From CAZOKO01 sp964580455 (lineage in GTDB: Bacteria; Desulfobacterota; WTBG01): DNA of 45,639 bases. The notes below the pieces were generated by a model. That model was not told the DNA's origin. It worked only from the letters and a program-made list of their open reading frames with translations, and did not search any database. How positions within the stretch are numbered: position 1 is the first letter of the stretch; each line of letters opens with the position of its first letter. The stretch is from contig CAZOKO010000006.1 in NCBI GenBank assembly GCA_964580455.1, positions 1 to 45,639 on the forward strand. Direction: 5' to 3'. Both the position numbers and the translations under genes were made by a program. Shown piece by piece: positions 40,360-45,639 of the stretch.

Positions 40360-40362
40360 GCT

Positions 40363-41499
40363 TCACCCCACCTTTTTCTTAAAACGTAATGCGCTGATAG
40401 TAATCATAGCCAGGGCAAAAATGAGAAGTATCAATGCTTCTGGATACAGAGTGGTAATACCCACACCTTTTAAGATAATTCCTCTTAAGATTACCAGGAA
40501 ATATCTGATGGGTAAAATATAAGTGATGAGCTGAATTGGGTAGGGCATACTTTCTATGGGAAAGATAAATCCGGACAAAAGAATCGCAGGGAGGATAGAG
40601 GATAGGAATCCCATTAACCAGGCAGTTTGAGAAGTCTCAGCAATGTTAGAGATATATAGACCGATACCCAGTGAGGCAGCTATAAAGATACCTGATAAAC
40701 TGAAAAGCATTAAGAGATTCCCTCGGAAGGGTACCTTAAAAAAGAACCATGATAAGAGGAGAATCAAAGCAAGGCTTAAAAAGGATATAACGATATAAGG
40801 GACGATTTTCCCTATCATCAGCTCAATGGGTTTTATGGGGGAAACAAGCAGTCTTTCCATAGTGCCTCTCTCTTTTTCCCTAACAATGGTGATAGAGGTT
40901 CTTATCACTGTAATGGTCATGAGGATTAAACCAATGAGTCCGGGAACCATGAATATGGAGCTTTTAAGTTCAGGGTTGTACCAGATGTTTGGACGCAGCT
41001 CAACAGAAGGAAGTTGAGCAGGAAAGGCCATTCCTTTGTTTAAAAGTAGTTCTCCCAGAATCTGTCTTGAGAATTTTTGGATGATTGTGCTGGAGTACCC
41101 CATGACAATAGTGGCGGTATTGTTGTCAGAGCCGTCTACGATGAGCTGTACAGGTGTATCTTTCTCTTTATGAATATCTTTGGAGAAATCAGGTGGGATT
41201 CCCAGAACGACTTTTACCTTTCTCTTATCCACATTGGAATTAATCTGTTTCTGGGAGTATAAACGTTCTTTTAAGTCAAAGTAGCCTGACTGGATGAAGT
41301 TTTCTGTTAGCTCTCTGGAGTCAACTGAACAGTCTTGATCATAAACTGCCAGTGGGATATGCCTTATGTCTAAATTGATTGCGAAGCCAAAGAGGAAGAG
41401 GGCAAAAACGGGGAAAAAGATGAGCATCATCAGGGCGATAATATCACGCGAAATGTGAAGATACTCTTTATAAATGATGGCAGCTATTCTTCTCAACAT
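40363..41499 (-). CDS. ABC-2 type exporter permease (first)
   Basis: The 378-residue paralogue of the downstream permease shares DIRHIPLAVYDQDCSVDSRE, the extracytoplasmic domain, VREKERGTMERLLVSPIKPI and PIESMPYPIQLITYILPIRY. It has one N-terminal and five C-terminal helices. Two adjacent permease genes with one ATPase and an HlyD partner are typical of YbhFSR-like drug or organic-compound exporters. A gap of 180 bp with a composite repeat separates it from the ATPase gene. Confidence 0.92.
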   Translation of the reverse strand: MLRRIAAIIYKEYLHISRDIIALMMLIFFPVFALFLFGFAINLDIRHIPLAVYDQDCSVDSRELTENFIQSGYFDLKERLYSQKQINSNVDKRKVKVVLGIPPDFSKDIHKEKDTPVQLIVDGSDNNTATIVMGYSSTIIQKFSRQILGELLLNKGMAFPAQLPSVELRPNIWYNPELKSSIFMVPGLIGLILMTITVIRTSITIVREKERGTMERLLVSPIKPIELMIGKIVPYIVISFLSLALILLLSWFFFKVPFRGNLLMLFSLSGIFIAASLGIGLYISNIAETSQTAWLMGFLSSILPAILLSGFIFPIESMPYPIQLITYILPIRYFLVILRGIILKGVGITTLYPEALILLIFALAMITISALRFKKKVG

Positions 41500-41524
41500 G
41501 GCGTTTTAAAATTGGAATGACAGG

Positions 41525-41611
41525 TTTGATGCAGGTTGCGGGTTGCGCTTTTCGTGTTACGGGTTCAACAATATTCCGGTACTCCAATACTCCAACATTC
41601 CATTATTCCAT
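41525..41611. repeat. Composite GTTACGGGTT + ACTCC repeat, copy 4
   Basis: GGTTGCGGGTTGCGCTTTTC and GTGTTACGGGTT are followed by a short spacer and then GTACTCCAATACTCCAACAT and TCCATTATTCC. It has the same two-part order as copies 1 and 2. It lies inside the exporter operon, between the ATPase and the first permease. Confidence 0.65.
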
Positions 41612-41681
41612 ATGTGTGGCAAAGATTATAACTTCTAAAGTTTCTCTGAATTTCAATAAGTTGCAGATTTTCTGAGACGTT

Positions 41682-42605
41682 TCAGTTGCTTTGTTTGGAC
41701 AATGCTACAAAAACATCCTCAATGGATGGTGAGATGATGTTCATCTCGTTGATTTTAATCGCCTTCTCCTTAAGGAAATGATTTAAAACGGGCATTGCTC
41801 CTTCTGCACTGTCCACTGCTAGATGGAGTGCATCTCCGTAAATATTTATGTCTTTAATAAGTTCATGCCCTTGGAGAAGCTTGAAAACCTCGTTTATTTT
41901 TTTGCATTGGATTTTTATGATCTGATAGAGATTGAAATTGTCCTTTATTCCCTGAGGTGTATCATATGCAACCAGATTGCCTTCCCAGATGAAGCCGATC
42001 TTGTTGCATCTTTCAGCCTCTTCCATGTAATGGGTGGTAACAAATAAGGTCATACCGTTTCTTGCAAGATCATAGAGAAAATCCCACATGATTCTTCGCG
42101 AAACAGGATCGATTCCGGCTGTTGGTTCATCTAAAAAAAGAATCCTTGGACGGTGAACGACTGCACATGCCAGAGCTAGTCTTTGTTTCCAACCACCTGA
42201 AAGATTTGCAGCCAGATATTTGAGATATTTACCAAGACCGGTTGTCTCAATAATTTCTTCTCGTTTTCGAGCAGCTTCTTTTCTATCTGTGATATAGAGC
42301 TTTGAAAAGAATGCGAGATTTTCTTCAACGGTTAAGTCCTGGTACAGACCAAAGCTCTGTGACATATAGCCAATGATGGTTTTAATCTTATCTGCTTCAG
42401 TAATGATATTATACCCTCCAACGGTGGCACTTCCCGAAGTAGGCTCAAGTATGCCACAGAGCATGCGGATAGTAGTGCTCTTACCTGCCCCGTTAGGACC
42501 CAGGAAGCCAAATATTTCACCTTCTTCAATAGAAAGGCTAAGATTATTTACAGCGATAACCCTGTCAAATTTCCTGGTCAGGTTTGATGATTCTATAGCT
42601 TTCAT
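41682..42605 (-). CDS. ABC transporter ATP-binding protein
   Basis: The 307-residue ATPase has Walker A GPNGAGKST (36-44), Q-loop YMSQSFGLY, signature LSGGWKQRLALA, Walker B RILFLDEPTAGIDP and the switch His in VTTHYMEEAERC. A 70-residue C-terminal domain is present, as in drug-efflux DrrA/CcmA-like ATPases. It energises the two ABC-2 permeases encoded downstream. E. coli YbhF has two ATPase domains in one chain; here there is one, so it should act as a homodimer. Confidence 0.94.
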   Translation of the reverse strand: MKAIESSNLTRKFDRVIAVNNLSLSIEEGEIFGFLGPNGAGKSTTIRMLCGILEPTSGSATVGGYNIITEADKIKTIIGYMSQSFGLYQDLTVEENLAFFSKLYITDRKEAARKREEIIETTGLGKYLKYLAANLSGGWKQRLALACAVVHRPRILFLDEPTAGIDPVSRRIMWDFLYDLARNGMTLFVTTHYMEEAERCNKIGFIWEGNLVAYDTPQGIKDNFNLYQIIKIQCKKINEVFKLLQGHELIKDINIYGDALHLAVDSAEGAMPVLNHFLKEKAIKINEMNIISPSIEDVFVALSKQSN

Positions 42606-42749
42606 GATGATTGTTTTTTGTTAACTATTAAAGCTGAATAGTTTTGAAGTTATTTATCTGTTGCCAGTCATCAATAGTCTTTAGTTGTATGTTAACCCGC
42701 AACTATTTTAGATTCCTGTACCCTGTACGCTGAACCCTGCTCCCTATTT

Positions 42750-43736
42750 TTACATTCCTGCCTCAATCACGGCATCAGCAGGCATGCCTGGTTTCAGTTC
42801 TTGATTGGGATTGTCCACTTCAACTTTTACACCGAATACCAGCTTGACCCTTTCTTCCTTGGTTTGAATATTTTTAGGAGTAAATTCAGCTTCAGGGGAG
42901 ATGTAGGTGACTTTCCCTAAAAATTCTTTATCAGGGAAAGAATCTACAGTCACTTTCCCTTTTTGCCCCAGTTTAACTTTCCCCAGATTCCTTTCTGATA
43001 CATATGTCATAACCCACACGTGTTTAAGGTCAATAACCGTGGCGATAAGACTTCCCACAGATACAAATTCTCCCAGTTCTACATAGCGTTCGCTTATTAC
43101 TCCATCTATTGGGATAATTACTGTAGCATCTTCTATTTTTCTTTCTATTAGTTTTACCTGAGCCTCTGCTGCCTCTTTGACGGCCTCTCCTGCCTGTATT
43201 TCTTCTTTGCGTGATCCTTCCACTGCAATTTCATAATTCTTCCTGGCTATTTCATAGCGCTTTTGCGCTGACTCATAAGCAGCTTCAGTTTTATCTCTTG
43301 ATCCAAGATCAACAACCCCTTCATCGTATAATTTTTGTATCCGTTTGTATTCTCTTTTACTGTCTTTAAACAACACCTTGGATTCTAAAAAGGTTTCATG
43401 TGCCCTTTCAACTTCTTTATCTCTTAAGCCCTTGATCAGCAGAGTTAGTTGTGCTTTAGTCTCTGCCAGTTGGGCTTTTGCCTGAGCCAGTTCAATATCC
43501 AGTTTTTCATGGTCAATCTCTGCCATGATATCTCCCTTTTTCACCCAGTCCCCTTCATCAAAATGGAGGGCTAATATTTTGCCGGATGCTTCTGCCCTGA
43601 TATCAACCTCTGTTGCCTCAATGGTCCCGGTGGATTCTATTAGATTGGGATTGCTGCGATTACATCCAAATAGCAGGATTGTTAAGCAGATGCTGTAGAG
43701 TACCAGGTATTTAGTAATGTTATCCATGATATTCAC
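42750..43736 (-). CDS. HlyD/membrane-fusion lipoprotein
   Basis: The 328-residue protein begins with a lipoprotein signal (CLTILLFGC, lipobox LFGC), then the split biotinyl-lipoyl domain (ASGKILALHFDEGDWVKKGD), a long coiled-coil hairpin (about 75-205) and a beta-barrel (VSERYVELGEFVSVGSLIAT, WVMTYVSERNLGKVKLGQKG). It is the periplasmic adaptor linking the inner-membrane ABC exporter to an outer-membrane channel, which implies a Gram-negative envelope. No TolC-like gene lies in the window. It follows the TetR gene by 101 bp. Confidence 0.92.
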   Translation of the reverse strand: MNIMDNITKYLVLYSICLTILLFGCNRSNPNLIESTGTIEATEVDIRAEASGKILALHFDEGDWVKKGDIMAEIDHEKLDIELAQAKAQLAETKAQLTLLIKGLRDKEVERAHETFLESKVLFKDSKREYKRIQKLYDEGVVDLGSRDKTEAAYESAQKRYEIARKNYEIAVEGSRKEEIQAGEAVKEAAEAQVKLIERKIEDATVIIPIDGVISERYVELGEFVSVGSLIATVIDLKHVWVMTYVSERNLGKVKLGQKGKVTVDSFPDKEFLGKVTYISPEAEFTPKNIQTKEERVKLVFGVKVEVDNPNQELKPGMPADAVIEAGM

Positions 43737-43837
43737 CTTTCTCTGTATATTAAGTTACACTGTTTTGAATTTTTGATTTTGGTCATTTGAGATTGTTTCG
43801 GATTTCGTATTTTGAATTTCGGATTTACCTTATGATT

Positions 43838-44440
43838 TTATTTATTTGTTGGTTGTATGGCTTTACTAAACATCTTCCAGGTCACATCAACCTGTTTTAC
43901 TATATCGAATCTACCACCACTTAAGTGGTATAAGAAGGCTGACGGCTGGAACAGCCCCAGGAACATAATCGCAATTCGCCGGGATTCCATGTCGGTACGA
44001 ATACGGCCTTGTCTCTGTCCTCTCTCGACAATCTCCGTTAAGCCGTTTAAAAGATCCTGTATCATTTCATGAAGCTTTGACTTAAGTTCCTGGTTTTCTC
44101 TATATACCTCCTCTGAAAACATAATCTGGGGAATAGCACTAAACTCCATAACCAGCTGAACTTGGCGCATTAGCAATTTTCGGATGGCTTCAAGTGAATC
44201 ATCATTCTCTTGATTGGCTTTTATAGCATTCTTCTTCATCCGTTCACCAATCATGCCCAGTACCGCCTCGAGGATCTCACTCTTATTATTAAAGTGGCGG
44301 TAGATAGCTGAGGGTACAATCCCCACTATCCTTGAAATGCGCTCTATGGTCATTGACTTTACCCCCTGGTTTGCTACCAGGGTGAGTGCAGCCAGAATGA
44401 TCTCTTCCCTCCGTATTTCAGTACCCTTTTTTTCTGCCAT
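43838..44440 (-). CDS. TetR-family repressor of the exporter operon
   Basis: The protein has the TetR helix-turn-helix, ILAALTLVANQGVKSMTIER then ISRIVGIVPSAIYRHFNNKS, and a helical ligand domain. I start at the ATG at 44440 (200 residues), about 9 bases after AGGAT; the longer frame from GTG at 44470 would overlap the operator-like palindrome and lie next to the -10 box. It is the first gene of the exporter operon, so it probably represses itself and the pump. The ligand is unknown. It resembles CecR (YbiH), which controls ybhGFSR in E. coli, in context only. Confidence 0.9.
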   Translation of the reverse strand: MAEKKGTEIRREEIILAALTLVANQGVKSMTIERISRIVGIVPSAIYRHFNNKSEILEAVLGMIGERMKKNAIKANQENDDSLEAIRKLLMRQVQLVMEFSAIPQIMFSEEVYRENQELKSKLHEMIQDLLNGLTEIVERGQRQGRIRTDMESRRIAIMFLGLFQPSAFLYHLSGGRFDIVKQVDVTWKMFSKAIQPTNK

Positions 44441-44452
44441 TGCTATCATCCT

Positions 44453-44472
44453 ATGTGAATTTATATTCACAT
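44453..44472. promoter_or_regulatory. TetR operator candidate
   Basis: ATGTGAAT-TTAT-ATTCACAT is a perfect 8-bp inverted repeat with 4-bp spacer. It overlaps the downstream edge of the -10 box and lies 12 bp before the TetR start, where bound repressor would block transcription. Confidence 0.7.
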
Positions 44473-44498
44473 TATAGCAAATAAAAAAGTTTTTTCAA
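44471..44498 (-). promoter_or_regulatory. Promoter of the tetR-exporter operon
   Basis: On the minus strand, -35 TTGAAA (44493-44498), a 16-bp spacer and a consensus -10 TATAAT (44471-44476). The palindromic operator begins at the -10. Confidence 0.7.
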
Positions 44499-44539
44499 GA
44501 AAAAATGAACCACGAAGACGCAAAGGAAGGTTGCAGCTT

Positions 44540-45196
44540 TTACATAGCAAATTGAAGGACTTGAATTTCAGTTGATGCGGGAAGATTTTCTTTGGTAATT
44601 TCTATCTCGCTTTCATCTAGCTTTTTAACGTTAGTTTTGCCGGCAAGAAAATCATCAACTGTAGTGATAGGAAATCCACATTTTTCCGTCTTGAAGTGCA
44701 TAGGTATGGCCAGACGGGGTTTTAGGCTATTCATTACCTCTGTAGCTACTTTAGCATCGATGGTATAGAAACCGCCTACTGGAATCATAAGCACATCAAC
44801 TTCTCCAATATCGACAATTTCCTTTGAACTTAAGGAATGTCCAAGATCCCCCAGATGGCATAATCTTACACCCTCTATGGTAAAACAGAAGATGGTATTT
44901 TCTCCTCTTTCCTTGCCTTGTGAGGTATCGTGGTAAGTGTGAATCCCTTTGAATTCAATATTTGATACCGCATGAGTTCCCGTGCCTTTAATAACTTCAG
45001 GTTTTCCCTTGAGACCCTGCACGTAGTTATGGTCTGGATGGTCATGGCTTACCACTGCAATATCTACCTCGTCGGGTATGCTTCCATAGCTTAAGGCACC
45101 GTCATATCCACCAGGTTCATAAGGGTCGGTAGCAATTTTAATTCCCGATGCTGAGGTGATGAGAAAAGTAGAATGACCACACCATTTGATTTTCAT
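44540..45196 (-). CDS. Metallo-beta-lactamase-fold hydrolase (UPF0173-like)
   Basis: The 218-residue protein has the compact beta-lactamase fold of the UPF0173/UlaG-like group: WCGHSTFLI near the start, metal motif SHDHPDHN (His51, His53, Asp55, His56), LGDLGH with the next ligands, and MHFKTEK near the C-terminus with the last His. It probably binds two metal ions and cleaves an unknown small phosphate ester or lactone. It is cytoplasmic with no signal. It appears single; the ABC exporter operon is transcribed downstream in the same direction from its own promoter. Confidence 0.88.
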   Translation of the reverse strand: MKIKWCGHSTFLITSASGIKIATDPYEPGGYDGALSYGSIPDEVDIAVVSHDHPDHNYVQGLKGKPEVIKGTGTHAVSNIEFKGIHTYHDTSQGKERGENTIFCFTIEGVRLCHLGDLGHSLSSKEIVDIGEVDVLMIPVGGFYTIDAKVATEVMNSLKPRLAIPMHFKTEKCGFPITTVDDFLAGKTNVKKLDESEIEITKENLPASTEIQVLQFAM

Positions 45197-45256
45197 GATA
45201 ATTTCCTATAATAGGGTTTAGGGGTCGGTGTTCAGTAGAAATATATTCATTCACAT

Positions 45257-45277
45257 CCCCCCTTTAACAAAGGGGGG
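45257..45277. repeat. CCCCCCTTT hairpin
   Basis: CCCCCCTTT (45257-45265) and AAAGGGGGG (45269-45277) form a 9-bp stem with a 3-base loop, followed by CAAGGGGAG. This G-rich hairpin type is a common dispersed repeat in bacterial genomes. It lies between the FmdB gene and the hydrolase gene, beside a TCTGCGTTTATCTGTG tract (45308-45338). Confidence 0.6.
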
Positions 45278-45341
45278 CAAGGGGAGATTTAAATGTTAAA
45301 GAAAATTCTTCTGCGTTTATCTGTGATAATCTGCGTCCTAA

Positions 45342-45566
45342 TTAACTTGACCCGCAGGTACTGCAATTATGAGCGGAGCAGGTGCCGCAGCTGCTGGAAT
45401 CTGAACTGCTCACAAATTTTTCACCAGATTTAAAGGAAACGGCTGACATCAGCTTTTTCACTTTACTGGCATGGCACTTTGGACAATTGATCGCCGATGA
45501 TTGACTTAAAACAAGTTCTTCAAAATCTTCGCCACAGCAGGAACAGTGATACTCATATATGGGCAT
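45342..45566 (-). CDS. FmdB-family zinc-ribbon protein
   Basis: The 74-residue protein begins MPIYEYHCSCCGEDFEELV and has CPKCHASKVKKLMSAVSF, the FmdB/CxxC zinc-ribbon domain (two CxxC pairs, first one CSCC). It ends in a Ser/Cys-rich tail (CGTCSAHNCSTCGSS) common in deltaproteobacterial members. I use the ATG at 45566: the earlier ATG at 45581 overlaps the GGAGGTG ribosome site. The family was named from a regulator of formamidase genes, but most members have unknown roles. Confidence 0.88.
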   Translation of the reverse strand: MPIYEYHCSCCGEDFEELVLSQSSAINCPKCHASKVKKLMSAVSFKSGEKFVSSSDSSSCGTCSAHNCSTCGSS

Positions 45567-45639
45567 ATCAAACACCTCCATTTGTTCATTAATAACAAAT
45601 ATTTAAACTTTTAGCAATCTTTTTTAGGCTAATAATTTC

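Noticed and set aside
1..45639. CRISPR arrays, tRNA and rRNA genes
   Set aside because: The many short repeats are dispersed or stutter-like without regular spacers, and no tRNA T-arm signature or rRNA stretch was noticed.

Overview
The window is a bacterial chromosome segment, mostly AT-rich, with dense metabolic and housekeeping genes. No rRNA, tRNA, CRISPR array or intact transposase gene was seen. The gene families suggest an uncultured Gram-negative anaerobe close to Deltaproteobacteria/Desulfobacterota: a C_GCAxxG_C_C redox protein, a DUF3047 protein, BioC/BioH-type biotin synthesis, pyruvate phosphate dikinase, FmdB and SEC-C zinc proteins, and a lipoprotein HlyD exporter. This assignment is inference; no marker gene was compared.

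Layout. 0.1-0.4 kb: a small SEC-C protein. 0.8-6.8 kb (minus strand): a biotin operon read bioF-bioH-bioC-bioA-(exported 160-aa protein)-bioD, with no bioB; repeats occupy several of its gaps. 7.1-10.8 kb (minus): aroE-aroA, then a YkvA protein and a ChaN-like lipoprotein. 10.9-11.3 kb (minus): a single-gene unit for a C_GCAxxG_C_C redox protein. Its reading frame runs through an in-frame TGA exactly where the family has its first conserved Cys, and a SECIS-like hairpin follows, so I read it as a selenoprotein. 11.5-17.3 kb (minus): a visibly GC-richer island with two exported alkaline-phosphatase-superfamily enzymes, a ribbon-helix-helix protein, a membrane protein and a sulfotransferase, bordered on both sides by gene fragments. 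18.1-19.8 kb (minus): ilvD. 20.2-21.5 kb: a DUF3047 protein and a small PCP_red-like protein. 21.8-25.5 kb (plus): cmk-rpsA-sppA, where S1 carries a long acidic duplicated tail. 25.8-37.7 kb (plus): AhpD-like protein, MTH1187 protein, mgtE-recO, glycyl-tRNA synthetase, ppdK, rmuC, a Yip1 protein and a sodium/solute symporter. 37.9-38.9 kb (minus): a small unit of a helix-turn-helix protein, an unknown protein and a Cys-rich protein. 39.2-44.4 kb (minus): a TetR-controlled HlyD/ABC-2 exporter. 44.5-45.6 kb (minus): a metallo-beta-lactamase-fold hydrolase and an FmdB zinc-ribbon protein.

The gaps are unusually rich in small non-coding repeats. I see a family of about 100-190 bp with CCCCGTTAG inverted ends (four copies, one beside a plausible empty site). 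I also see a TIR element at the 3' end of bioD, a composite GTTACGGGTT plus ACTCC-stutter repeat (four copies), a 135-bp repeat (two copies), CATTGCGAG hairpins, and periodic CTGCG/ACGCAGAG tracts. In three places such DNA appears to have supplied the 3' end of a neighbouring gene. The most notable observations are the unannotated selenoprotein with its SECIS hairpin, and the mobile-repeat landscape with its gene-end effects.
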